Assembly: GCA_947177005.1 (NCBI GenBank)
Contig: CAMWSZ010000003.1
Location: forward strand, 1-28,122
Reading direction: 5' to 3'
DNA from: an uncultured Clostridia bacterium
Lineage (GTDB): Bacteria > Bacillota > Clostridia > Oscillospirales > Oscillospiraceae
Length of the DNA: 28,122 nt
The stretch's first letter is position 1, and the number at the start of each line of letters is the position of its first letter. Made by a program: the position numbers and the translations under genes. This document shows positions 16,254 through 22,827 of this stretch, one piece after another. The notes below the pieces were generated by a model, which was given only the letters and a program-made list of their open reading frames with translations, ran no database searches and was not told the DNA's origin.

Positions 16254-16796
16254 TCAGGTCTCCATATGCCGTCCGAGAAAGGCGGCAATGGTCTGAGCCA
16301 GCTTATACTCGGTCTCGCCGGTGACCATAGGCTCGCCGTCCTCCACGAACAGGACCAGGCCCAGCACGTCGCCCTCCGCGATAATGGGCGCGGCTACGGC
16401 CGCACAGAATTTGTCCCCTGCTTCCGTGATAAAAATGCGGCGGTCGTCTCCGGTGTGCTGGTAGATCTTACGGTCCTCCATAATCTGTTCCAGCTGGGGG
16501 CTGAGGCGTTTGCCCAGCAGCTCCCGCTTGCCGCCCCCCGCGACGGCGATAATCGTGTCGCGGTCGGTCACGGCGGTAATGGAGCCGCAGCTCTTGGACA
16601 GCGTCTCACAGAACTGTCCCGCAAAATCGTCCAGTCCGCCTAAGAGAGAATACTTTTTGAAGATGACTTCTCCGTCCCGGCTGGTGTAGATTTCCAGCGG
16701 GTCCCCCTCGCGGATCCGCATGGTGCGCCGGATCTCCTTCGGGATGACGACCCTCCCCAAGTCGTCGATGCGGCGCACGATTCCGGTTGCTTTCAT
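16254..16796 (-). CDS. spoVT: Stage V sporulation protein T
   Basis: SpoVT is a forespore transcription regulator that shapes the sigma-G regulon. The 180-aa product has the N-terminal AbrB/SpoVT swapped-hairpin DNA-binding domain (MKATGIVRRIDDLGRVVIPK, then EIRRTMRIREGDPLEIYTS) and a C-terminal GAF-like domain (about 55-178, with ITAVTDRDTIIAVAGG and CAAVAAPIIAEGDVLG). Length and domain order match Bacillus and clostridial SpoVT throughout. An AGGAGGAAT site precedes the ATG. Upstream on the minus strand is a sequence that resembles a sigma-G promoter. It marks the organism as a spore former, at least by ancestry. Confidence 0.95.
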   Translation of the reverse strand: MKATGIVRRIDDLGRVVIPKEIRRTMRIREGDPLEIYTSRDGEVIFKKYSLLGGLDDFAGQFCETLSKSCGSITAVTDRDTIIAVAGGGKRELLGKRLSPQLEQIMEDRKIYQHTGDDRRIFITEAGDKFCAAVAAPIIAEGDVLGLVLFVEDGEPMVTGETEYKLAQTIAAFLGRHMET

Positions 16797-16833
16797 TCTC
16801 GATTCCTCCTGTGTTTTTCTTGGAAAACATGGT

Positions 16834-16862
16834 TAGTATCCGCAGTTGTTGGGAAGGTATGC
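16834..16862 (-). promoter_or_regulatory. Possible sigma-G promoter of spoVT
   Basis: On the minus strand GCATA (16862-16858) and GATACTA (16840-16834) are spaced by 17 bases, close to the sigma-G consensus GMATR-N18-CATNMTA. spoVT is sigma-G dependent in Bacillus subtilis. A less convincing sigma-A-like pair (TTGCGG-N18-TATAAC) lies further upstream. Confidence 0.4.
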
Positions 16863-16956
16863 AAAATCCCGGCTGGAATCCTTTGCCGGAAAAATCTGCG
16901 GGAAGCGCTTTCATATTCTTGTTATAGCACTTTTCAAATTCGGTCCGCAATTTTTC

Positions 16957-17898
16957 TTACAGCCGCACCGCCCGGTCTCCGCCGCATGACTGTTCCACCT
17001 CTGCTAACCGCAAAATATCCAGATTTTTGTAATTGCTGATCCTTTTCTCCACATCTTCCCAGGTGAAGCGGGAGAGGACAAAGATATAATCGCTCCAGAT
17101 GCGGGACAGCTCCGCTTTGACCCGCGGCGTCTCCGCCAGATTGTCCGCGCCGGTGCGGACATAGTAGTCCGGCAGGAGGGCACAGCCCACAATGCTGCTT
17201 TCCGCAGCGGGTGGCCTGCGGTTTTGGCTCAGTGCGCTCAGCAGACGCAGGTGGTTGTCAATGTAGTCGTTCAGCTCCATGGGTGCTCCCATCATGCCGT
17301 TCAGGTCAAAGACTTCAAACGGCTCACTGCCGGGGACCTCAATCTCACCGCCGCCGTAAAACGCCTCAGAATCCCCAAAATCATAAAATCCATTGCAGAC
17401 ATCCATCAGCCGTCCGTACTCCTCCTGCGTGACCGGCTGACGAATGGATTTGAAGATCACATCCACCGCCCAACCCAATTCCCCCAGTACTTCACAGCCG
17501 GGGAGTTTACTGAGCCGTTCCCCCAGCCGGACCAGCCGGGCCATTGACAGCAGGCCCCAGATACGAAGCTGGGGGTCGGTCAGCTCCGCTGATTTTTCGT
17601 CCACCTCTGCCGGAAGCTCATTATACAGCAGAGGCGCGTTTTCCAGTGCGCCCATCCGCTCAGCGCAGTCACTGACAATCTCTTTCCGGAAGAGACGGTT
17701 TTCCTTTGTCTGCTCATAGACCTCATCGCTGGCGCTGTAAACGGTGTCTGCCCGGTTCAGCCACAGGACGGCACGGTTCAGATCTCCGCGGTCCATTGCG
17801 GCGGCGCCCAGATCATAGTATGCTCTGGCTACTTCCTCCCAATCCTTTTTTTGCCGGTACTCCTTCAGGCTTTTTTTCTTTCCAAACAAACCGGTCAT
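16957..17898 (-). CDS. Unknown protein with a TPR-like N-terminus
   Basis: I do not recognise a family. The frame is open for 404 codons, but the ATG at 17898 has AGGAGAG upstream and starts a sensible soluble protein (MTGLFGKKKSLKEYRQKKDW); the upstream 91 codons are poor coding sequence. The 313-aa product has helices near 15-60 with ARAYYDLGAAAMDRGDLNRAVLWL, which reads like a TPR pair, followed by an acidic helical body. There is no signal peptide or membrane segment. A TATAAT on the minus strand at 17955-17950 may be its -10. No terminator is evident after its stop, so transcripts may run on towards spoVT. Confidence 0.7.
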   Translation of the reverse strand: MTGLFGKKKSLKEYRQKKDWEEVARAYYDLGAAAMDRGDLNRAVLWLNRADTVYSASDEVYEQTKENRLFRKEIVSDCAERMGALENAPLLYNELPAEVDEKSAELTDPQLRIWGLLSMARLVRLGERLSKLPGCEVLGELGWAVDVIFKSIRQPVTQEEYGRLMDVCNGFYDFGDSEAFYGGGEIEVPGSEPFEVFDLNGMMGAPMELNDYIDNHLRLLSALSQNRRPPAAESSIVGCALLPDYYVRTGADNLAETPRVKAELSRIWSDYIFVLSRFTWEDVEKRISNYKNLDILRLAEVEQSCGGDRAVRL

Positions 17899-18086
17899 GT
17901 GTAATATCTCTCCTGTCCTTTGTATTGGCCGCCGCAGGGCGGCAGCAACATTATAGTACAACAGTTTCGCAAAAATGTGGACAATTTGTGAATAAACGAA
18001 CATATTTTTGAAGGAGGGAGCACTGGTTAAGAGCGGAACTATGTCATAAAAATGAAGATATTTTACAAGATTTCCGGGTTCCCAAC

Positions 18087-18095
18087 TGATATAAT
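18087..18095 (+). promoter_or_regulatory. Extended -10 promoter of a small gene
   Basis: TGATATAAT at 18087-18095 gives an extended -10 (TGn-TATAAT). There is no good -35 at the usual distance (TTTACA at 18062-18067 is 22 bases upstream). It is placed about 25 bases before the ATG of the 32-codon frame. Confidence 0.45.
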
Positions 18096-18119
18096 AGTGT
18101 GGACGAGGAGGAGAAGCGC

Positions 18120-18218
18120 ATGACGCCCGAAAACACCCTGCAATATCTGGGGATCGCCATTTGCGGCGCAAAGAAAAAGGTGAATAAGCTCACCGGAAGT
18201 ATGCCGCTGCTGCGCTGA
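18120..18218 (+). CDS. Putative 32-aa small protein
   Basis: A short frame starts at ATG 18120, six bases after GAGGAGGAG, and ends with TGA 18216-18218. The product opens MTPENTLQYLGIAICGAKKK and is basic in its second half with one Cys (C15). I recognise no family. It has a TGATATAAT promoter element, a very good ribosome-binding site and an AT-rich hairpin just downstream, which together look like a compact gene. It is divergent from the TPR-like gene. It could also be the decayed start of a longer gene. Confidence 0.45.
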   Translation: MTPENTLQYLGIAICGAKKKVNKLTGSMPLLR

Positions 18219-18229
18219 CAGTACAGAGG

Positions 18230-18254
18230 AAAATCAATCCGGAAATTGATTTTT
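18230..18254 (+). terminator. Weak terminator-like hairpin after the 32-aa frame
   Basis: AAAATCAAT (18230-18238) pairs with ATTGATTTT (18245-18253), loop of six bases, then TCTC. The nine-bp stem is nearly all A-T, so termination would be inefficient; the stronger hairpin at 18331-18361 would catch read-through. Confidence 0.4.
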
Positions 18255-18330
18255 CTCATTCTTCATTCTCTCTAATTATAGTACATATAAAAGCTGAAAA
18301 GTGGATGTATTTATCCAGATAAAAAATAAA

Positions 18331-18361
18331 AGACGCAGAGACCCAAACGGGCTCCGCGTCT
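18331..18361. terminator. Bidirectional terminator, strongest on the minus strand
   Basis: AGACGC (18331-18336) pairs with GCGTCT (18356-18361), and the stem continues with GAG/CTC and CCC/GGG around one mismatch and one bulge; the loop is AAAC. The plus strand continues TTTAAT; the minus strand continues TTTTATTTTTTATC. The T-tract shows it mainly ends transcription coming from the right on the minus strand, where the RNA candidate begins. Confidence 0.75.
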
Positions 18362-18395
18362 TTAATATGGTTGTATTTTGTCAGACTAAGTAGAG

Positions 18396-18507
18396 ATATA
18401 AAAAAGAAATAACCGCCCCCCTGACCACAGCAAGAAGCGGCAATTTCAAGCTATAAACTTGGTAAGTTGGCCGCCTTCCTGCTAGACCCAGGGAGACCAC
18501 CCCTCTT
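18396..18507 (-). ncRNA. Candidate structured non-coding RNA behind a perfect promoter
   Basis: Transcription from the promoter at 18542-18514 should start near 18507. The RNA has no reading frame with a start signal, but folds into a long hairpin. A lower stem of 10 pairs joins 18497-18488 with 18424-18415, and an upper stem of 13 pairs with one bulged G joins 18483-18470 with 18441-18429. A 28-base apical region (18469-18442) contains a further CAAG/CUUG helix. The 3' side runs into UUAUUUCUUUUUUAU (18411-18397), which could end a 112-base RNA; the strong terminator at 18331-18361 would give about 186 bases. The size fits 4.5S or 6S RNA classes, but I do not find the conserved SRP GGAA apical motif and cannot confirm 6S. 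Confidence 0.6.
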
Positions 18508-18513
18508 GTTGCC

Positions 18514-18542
18514 ATTATACCCGCCGCAGGCAGCGTTGTCAA
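18514..18542 (-). promoter_or_regulatory. Perfect consensus sigma-A promoter of the RNA candidate
   Basis: On the minus strand TTGACA (18542-18537) and TATAAT (18519-18514) are both perfect with the ideal 17-base spacer, which is GC-rich. Such promoters are typical of abundant stable RNAs. Confidence 0.85.
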
Positions 18543-18563
18543 GTTATATCTTGAAATTTGAGG

Positions 18564-18592
18564 TTGTAATTTTCAAAAAGATGATATATACT
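18564..18592 (+). promoter_or_regulatory. Promoter of the 63-aa membrane peptide gene
   Basis: TTGTAA (18564-18569) and TATACT (18587-18592) are spaced by 17 bases, 32 bases before the ATG. It is divergent from the RNA promoter, with the two -35 boxes 21 bases apart. Confidence 0.6.
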
Positions 18593-18624
18593 ATAGGGGC
18601 AGTATTTATTTGGGAGGTTCTACC

Positions 18625-18816
18625 ATGAAGAGTACATGGCGTTTTGTCCTGAAAATCGTCGGACTGTCCCTGGCCGTTGCGGGTGCGCTCTGCATCATCA
18701 TCGGTTTTTGGGATAAGCTGTCGGAGGACGTCTCCGGTGCCGCCGAGACCCTGCGCGCCAAACGGCACAGCCGCTACCCGGAATTTGACGACTATGACGA
18801 TGACTTCTTCGAATAA
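18625..18816 (+). CDS. Small membrane protein with an acidic C-terminus
   Basis: The 63-aa product starts at ATG 18625, behind GGGAGG. A basic start (MKSTWRFVLK) is followed by a hydrophobic segment of about 20 residues (IVGLSLAVAGALCIIIGFW) and a soluble tail that ends in a cluster of Asp, Glu and Phe (DDYDDDFFE). It fits a single-pass membrane protein. I do not recognise a family. It has its own promoter and a strong terminator, so it is a stand-alone gene. Confidence 0.75.
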   Translation: MKSTWRFVLKIVGLSLAVAGALCIIIGFWDKLSEDVSGAAETLRAKRHSRYPEFDDYDDDFFE

Positions 18817-18842
18817 TCGTCATACATCCTCCTGAGGGAAAG

Positions 18843-18883
18843 CGGTCCCCGGTCTGGACTCTCCAGGCCGGGGACCGTTTTTT
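18843..18883 (+). terminator. Strong intrinsic terminator of the 63-aa peptide gene
   Basis: CGGTCCCCGG (18843-18852) pairs with CCGGGGACCG (18868-18877), followed by TTTTTT (18878-18883). It sits between convergent genes; the minus-strand VTC gene ends at 18893. Confidence 0.9.
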
Positions 18884-18892
18884 CTGTTTCGG

Positions 18893-19537
18893 TCAGGCGG
18901 GAAGTGCAGTCGCCGCCAGCAGCTGGCGCCGGGGCGCGGTCTCCTCTAAAATGCAGAGGATATTGTCGGGAATGGTGTCGCTGTAGCTCAGCTCCATTAG
19001 ATATTGCCCCTCCTGTTCCGCTGTTTCCAGGGCAAGCTGTTCCGGGTCAAGGAATTTCATGTGCTCCAAAGAGGTTCGGATATCTGTGTCCAGCGCCACC
19101 CAGAGGTCCAGATTGCTCAGGCGGTAGATCTCGCGGCGGCAGGTCATCATCACCTGCGGCAGCAGCATCTGACCGGTAAGGCACTCGTAAAAATCCTGAA
19201 GGACCGGATTGCTGCGGCCCAGCAGCCAGTCCGTATCACCGGACAGCAGCGCACGGCACTCGGCTTCCGCAACCATGGTATACGTATATTCTTCCCCCTG
19301 CTGGCGGACCAACTGCAAATATGTGGGATCGTTATCATAATAGTGGAGGGAGAACCGCAGGTTTTCCGCAGCATTCTGTGTCCAGCGGTTTGTAAAACGA
19401 TAGCTGGCAAAACGCAGGGTATGGACGGCGGCGGCCCGTCCGGGGACCGCCGCAGACAGTCTGGTGTGGAGGGCGGCATAGTCGCTGGGCGTGAGCTTAT
19501 AGTGCATTCTGTGCGCGTAGGGAATTGGGGTAGTCAT
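18893..19537 (-). CDS. Divergent VTC (polyphosphate polymerase-like) domain protein
   Basis: The 214-aa product aligns by eye with the VTC domain: YKLTPSDYAALHTRLSAAVP at the start, LRFASYRF where typical members have RSLYFD, LLSGDTDWLLGRSNPVLQDF in the middle, then a Cys/Arg-rich strand, LDTDIRTSLEH and a final LMELSYSDTIPDNI. Catalytic VTC domains line a tunnel with Arg and Lys residues that bind polyphosphate and ATP; here several such positions look replaced (FRIR-type strand reads LRFSLHYY, the EKK strand reads LVRQQG, LEVKYD reads MELSYSD). It may therefore be inactive or bind another anion. The ATG at 19537 has AAAGGAGG at the right distance; the frame is open further upstream but without a start signal. 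Confidence 0.65.
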   Translation of the reverse strand: MTTPIPYAHRMHYKLTPSDYAALHTRLSAAVPGRAAAVHTLRFASYRFTNRWTQNAAENLRFSLHYYDNDPTYLQLVRQQGEEYTYTMVAEAECRALLSGDTDWLLGRSNPVLQDFYECLTGQMLLPQVMMTCRREIYRLSNLDLWVALDTDIRTSLEHMKFLDPEQLALETAEQEGQYLMELSYSDTIPDNILCILEETAPRRQLLAATALPA

Positions 19538-19827
19538 GAGCATCCTCCTTTTGATGCTGTCATAATAAACAAAGAAAAAGAACCTGGTGTGACTTGAATT
19601 TGAAGAAAGTGTAAAAAAAGTATGAACCGTAGGACGGGCGCCGCCGCGGCCGTGGACAAGCCTGTCCTGTTTCTCTATTGTATCACCTGACCGGTACGGG
19701 GTTTGTCGATATGGAAAGTATAGCACAGATCTCACAGAATTTCTATTCATAAAACAGAAAATTTTGGTGCTTTTAGTTGTGGATTATAGATAAAATTTTA
19801 ACAAGCGGTTTTTTTGTGAAAAAACTG

Positions 19828-19856
19828 TTGACATTCTATTTTTTGCCTGCTATACT
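19828..19856 (+). promoter_or_regulatory. Promoter of the rplU-prp-rpmA operon
   Basis: A perfect TTGACA (19828-19833) and TATACT (19851-19856) are spaced by 17 bases. The start would be near 19863. The stretch 19538-19827 before it is AT-rich and holds no gene; it should include the VTC gene promoter on the minus strand, possibly an extended -10 at 19725-19717. Confidence 0.85.
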
Positions 19857-19862
19857 GGATAA

Positions 19863-19965
19863 GCCGCTTTGAATGGGTACAAGCGCGCCTGTCTGGCGCC
19901 GCCTACGAGAGCGAGCCCGTATAGAGGCGCGGTGAAGTGCCTCAAATAAAGGAAAGCGAGGTGCA
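19863..19965 (+). ncRNA. Ribosomal protein L21 leader
   Basis: The 5' untranslated region of rplU has the hallmarks of the Firmicutes L21 leader: a GGGTACAAGCGCGCC segment that pairs with downstream GAGCCCGTATAGAGGCGCG elements, a central GGCGCCGCC, and the conserved CTCAAATAAAGGAAAGCGAGG lead-in to the gene in shortened form. Such leaders are thought to let L21 or an operon protein control the operon by binding its own mRNA. It starts right after the promoter and ends just before the ribosome-binding site. Confidence 0.8.
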
Positions 19966-19972
19966 GCAAAGT

Positions 19973-20284
19973 ATGCACGCTATCATTGTCACCGGCGGCA
20001 AGCAGTACAAGGTGGCCGAGGGCGAAACCCTGTTTATCGAAAAACTGCCCAATGAGGCTGGCGATCAGGTGGTCTTCAGCGAGGTCCTGGCTATTCTGGA
20101 CGGCGACAGCGCCACCATTGGTACGCCTACCGTCTCCGGCGCGTCTGTGGAGGCCAAGGTCGTGAAAAACGGAAAGGGCAAGAAAATTCGTATCTTTAAG
20201 TACAACCCCAAGAAGGGCTACCGGAAACGTCAGGGCCACCGCCAGCCGTATACAAAGGTCGAGATCACCAAAATCAGCGCCTGA
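19973..20284 (+). CDS. rplU: 50S ribosomal protein L21
   Basis: L21 binds 23S rRNA in the large subunit. The 103-aa product begins MHAIIVTGGKQYKVAEGETL and ends with the RNA-binding KKGYRKRQGHRQPYTKVEI segment conserved in bacterial L21. The frame is open 12 codons upstream, but the ATG at 19973 with GCGAGGTG upstream gives the standard N-terminus. The next gene (prp) starts two bases after the stop. Confidence 0.97.
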   Translation: MHAIIVTGGKQYKVAEGETLFIEKLPNEAGDQVVFSEVLAILDGDSATIGTPTVSGASVEAKVVKNGKGKKIRIFKYNPKKGYRKRQGHRQPYTKVEITKISA

Positions 20285-20286
20285 GC

Positions 20287-20619
20287 ATGACGACAGTCAC
20301 TTTTTTTACGGAGGGCCAGCGGATCACCGGCTTTGCTGCCGCAGGTCACAGCGGTTTTGCCCCCGAGGGCGAAGACATCGTGTGCAGCGCCGTCACCAGC
20401 ACAATCCGGCTGGTGGAGTGCGTGCTCAACGACGTCATGGGCCTGTGCGCCGCGGTGCGGACCGACGAGGAGGCCGCGCTGATTTCCCTCCGTATCCCCG
20501 GTTCGCTGGGACCAGCCGCAGAGGATACCTGTCAGAATCTGCTGGCAGGCATGATGCTCTATCTCAGCGAGCTGCATAACGAATACCCGGATTATATTGA
20601 AGTCCTGGAGGCTGAATGA
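20287..20619 (+). CDS. prp: Ribosomal-processing cysteine protease Prp
   Basis: Prp (formerly YsxB) is a cysteine protease that removes the N-terminal extension of L27 in Firmicutes. The 110-aa product has the catalytic pair H21 in the GHSGFAPEGED segment and C33 in DIVCSAVTS, the two most conserved parts of the family, and a normal length. It sits in the standard rplU-prp-rpmA position, with a two-base gap after rplU suggesting translational coupling. Its expected substrate is encoded next, with the matching cleavage site. Confidence 0.93.
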   Translation: MTTVTFFTEGQRITGFAAAGHSGFAPEGEDIVCSAVTSTIRLVECVLNDVMGLCAAVRTDEEAALISLRIPGSLGPAAEDTCQNLLAGMMLYLSELHNEYPDYIEVLEAE

Positions 20620-20656
20620 CAGCCTTCTCATCTCTCAGAAAGGATGGCTTACGATC

Positions 20657-20938
20657 ATGTTGCATATCGGTTTACAGTTTTTCGCCCATAAAAAGGGCGT
20701 CGGCTCCACCAAAAACGGCCGTGATTCCAAAAGCAAACGCCTGGGGCCCAAACGCGCCGACGGCCAGCATGTTTTGGCCGGAAACATTCTGGTCAGACAG
20801 CGCGGCACCCATATCCACCCCGGCGTCAACGTCGGACGCGGCAGCGACGATACCCTGTTTGCTACGGTAAACGGCGTCGTGCGTTTCGAACGCCTGGGCA
20901 GAGACCGGAAACAGGTCTCCGTCTACGAGGCTGAGTAA
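20657..20938 (+). CDS. rpmA: 50S ribosomal protein L27 with Prp-cleavable N-terminus
   Basis: L27 reaches the peptidyl-transferase centre with its N-terminal tail. The product of 93 aa starts MLHIGLQFF followed by AHKKGVGSTKNGRDS. The first nine residues are the Firmicutes extension, and cleavage by Prp after LQFF would expose the mature AHKKG terminus. The rest is standard L27 (LGPKRADGQHVLAGNILVRQ, then RGTHIHPG). The ATG at 20657 was chosen because it gives exactly this extension; the open frame continues upstream through the prp end. obgE, which I recall often following rpmA, is absent here; a terminator follows instead. Confidence 0.96.
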   Translation: MLHIGLQFFAHKKGVGSTKNGRDSKSKRLGPKRADGQHVLAGNILVRQRGTHIHPGVNVGRGSDDTLFATVNGVVRFERLGRDRKQVSVYEAE

Positions 20939-20944
20939 TTGCAA

Positions 20945-20977
20945 AACGGGCTTCCGTGTGTGACGGGAGCCTGTTTT
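20945..20977 (+). terminator. Intrinsic terminator of the rplU operon
   Basis: ACGGGCTTCC and GGGAGCCTGT (about 20946-20974) form a stem with one or two mismatches, and TTTTTTT follows. Confidence 0.85.
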
Positions 20978-21144
20978 TTTGAAATAAGACTGCGGGGAAA
21001 AGACTGCTGCCCTCTCCCCCCTATTTTATTGTGTTTCTGCTGTATAATATACTGCATTCCGCAATTTCTTTTCTGTGCGGATGCGGCCGGCGCGGCCCGT
21101 ATTTAGAAAATTCAGCAAAGGTTTTGGAGGCTTTGATCTCCGCC

Positions 21145-21173
21145 TTGACAATTACCGGCAGGTATGGTATGCT
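21145..21173 (+). promoter_or_regulatory. Promoter of the SCIFF operon
   Basis: A perfect TTGACA (21145-21150) and TATGCT (21168-21173) are spaced by 17 bases, 58 bases before the peptide start. A GGAG/CTCC inverted repeat (21126-21138) lies just upstream of the -35. The rest of 20978-21144 has no gene I can support. Confidence 0.75.
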
Positions 21174-21231
21174 AAGCTCACTTTTTAATGACCGCTCCCC
21201 AATACCGGGGGCAGAAGAGGAGTACATCACC

Positions 21232-21378
21232 ATGAAGCATATCAAAACCCTTGAGACCCGTGACCTGAACAAGAGCGTAAAAACCGGCGGCTGCGGCGAG
21301 TGCCAGACCTCCTGCCAGTCCGCCTGCAAAACCTCCTGCGGCGTCGCAAACCAGCCCTGCGAAAATCCCAATAAGTAA
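21232..21378 (+). CDS. scfA: SCIFF (six-cysteine) ribosomal peptide precursor
   Basis: A 48-aa RiPP precursor, 'six cysteines in forty-five residues', nearly universal in Clostridia. The leader MKHIKTLETRDLNKSVKTGG is followed by a core with exactly six cysteines: C21, C24, C28, C32, C36 and C43. The maturase next door forms a Cys-to-Thr thioether in characterised members; Thr residues lie between these cysteines here. The biological role of the peptide remains unknown. The ATG at 21232 has AGAGGAG upstream; the longer open frame is chance. Confidence 0.95.
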   Translation: MKHIKTLETRDLNKSVKTGGCGECQTSCQSACKTSCGVANQPCENPNK

Positions 21379-21392
21379 GCGATCTTACAAAA

Positions 21393-21419
21393 AAAGCGCC
21401 GCTGCCGCAGCGGCGCTTT
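21393..21419 (+). terminator. Attenuator-like hairpin between SCIFF peptide and maturase
   Basis: A perfect 12-bp stem (AAAGCGCCGCTG, 21393-21404, with 21408-21419; loop CCG) is followed only by GTGCTG, a poor T-tract. Partial termination or mRNA stabilisation would give more peptide than maturase. Confidence 0.6.
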
Positions 21420-21450
21420 GTGCTGTATAAAGAGTGAGGAGGAAACCTGA

Positions 21451-22827
21451 ATGGTTCATCAATACAGGCTCAACGGCTATAATATCGTCCTGGATACCTG
21501 TTCCGGGTCCGTCCATGTGGTGGACGATGCCGCCTATGATATCATCGCGCTTTACAAGGAACGGTCCGAGGACGAAATCGTCTCCGAACTGCTGCAAAAA
21601 TATCGGGATTGTCCGGATGTCACGGAGGAGGAACTCCGCGGCTGCATTGCGGATGTCAGAGAACTGGAGGCTGCAAAAAAACTCTTCACTCCAGATACCT
21701 TTGAACCGCTGGCCTTCGACTTTAAAAACCGCAGTACGGTTGTCAAGGCACTCTGCCTCCACGTCGCCCATACCTGCAACCTGAACTGCTCTTATTGCTT
21801 TGCCAGTCAGGGCAAGTACCACGGGGACCGTGCCCTGATGTCCTATGAGGTGGGCAAACAGGCGCTGGATTTCTTGATTGAAAACTCCGGTACGCGGGTC
21901 AATCTGGAGGTAGACTTTTTCGGCGGCGAACCGCTGATGAATTGGGATGTGGTGAAAAAACTGGTTGCGTATGCCCGTACACAGGAAAAAACTCATAACA
22001 AAAAGTTCCGCTTCACTCTCACCACAAACGGAATGCTGCTCGACGATGATGTCATCGAATTTGCCAACAGAGAGATGTACAATGTGGTCCTCAGCTTGGA
22101 CGGACGCAAGGAGATCCATGACCGTCTCCGTGTGGACTATGCCGGGAACGGCAGCTATGACCGGATTGTACCGAAATTCAAAAAGCTCGTGGACAGCCGG
22201 GGCGGCAAGGGCTACTACATTCGGGGGACGTTCACCCATGCGAACCCCGATTTTACAAAGGACGTCTTTCATATGGCGGATCTTGGCTTTGACCAGTTGA
22301 GCATGGAGCCGGTGGTCTGCGCCCCCTCCGACCCCGCCGCTCTAACCAAAGAGGACCTGCCGGTTGTGCTGGAGCAGTACGAGATTCTGGCAAAGGAGAT
22401 GCTGAAGCGGGAAAAAGAAGGCCGGGGCTTCACATTCTATCACTACATGATCGACCTGACCGGCGGACCGTGCATCTATAAACGCATTTCCGGCTGCGGT
22501 TCCGGGACGGAGTACATGGCCGTCACGCCCTGGGGGGACCTGTACCCATGCCACCAGTTTGTGGGCGAGGAAGCATACAAGCTGGGCGATATCTGGCACG
22601 GCGTTGTCAACACCGCCGTGCGGGACGAGTTCAAGACCTGCAATGCCTACGCCCGTCCCGAATGCGCGGACTGCTGGGCGAAGCTGTACTGTTCCGGCGG
22701 CTGCGCGGCCAATGCCTATCATGCCTCCGGTTCCATCCGAGGCGTGTATGAATACGGGTGTGAACTGTTCCGCAAACGCATTGAATGCGCTATTATGATA
22801 AAAGCGGCTCAGGCGGAACAGGCATGA
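21451..22827 (+). CDS. scfB: Thioether-forming SCIFF peptide maturase (radical SAM/SPASM)
   Basis: The 458-aa radical-SAM enzyme crosslinks the SCIFF peptide. The N-terminal ~85 residues form a peptide-recognition (PqqD-like) domain. The radical-SAM cluster is C109-x3-C113-x2-C116 (CNLNCSYCF), followed by the SAM-binding FFGGEPLMN segment. The C-terminal SPASM region has the expected cysteines, from GCGSGTEYMA through LYPCHQF to CADCWAKLYCSGGCAANAY and YGCELF, holding two auxiliary 4Fe-4S clusters. Order and spacing match TIGR03974 maturases. It overlaps the next gene by ATGA. Confidence 0.95.
   Translation: MVHQYRLNGYNIVLDTCSGSVHVVDDAAYDIIALYKERSEDEIVSELLQKYRDCPDVTEEELRGCIADVRELEAAKKLFTPDTFEPLAFDFKNRSTVVKALCLHVAHTCNLNCSYCFASQGKYHGDRALMSYEVGKQALDFLIENSGTRVNLEVDFFGGEPLMNWDVVKKLVAYARTQEKTHNKKFRFTLTTNGMLLDDDVIEFANREMYNVVLSLDGRKEIHDRLRVDYAGNGSYDRIVPKFKKLVDSRGGKGYYIRGTFTHANPDFTKDVFHMADLGFDQLSMEPVVCAPSDPAALTKEDLPVVLEQYEILAKEMLKREKEGRGFTFYHYMIDLTGGPCIYKRISGCGSGTEYMAVTPWGDLYPCHQFVGEEAYKLGDIWHGVVNTAVRDEFKTCNAYARPECADCWAKLYCSGGCAANAYHASGSIRGVYEYGCELFRKRIECAIMIKAAQAEQA

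Noticed and set aside
18396..18507. Small SRP (4.5S) RNA
   Set aside because: The length and hairpin shape fit, but the conserved GGAA apical loop and flanking internal loops are missing.
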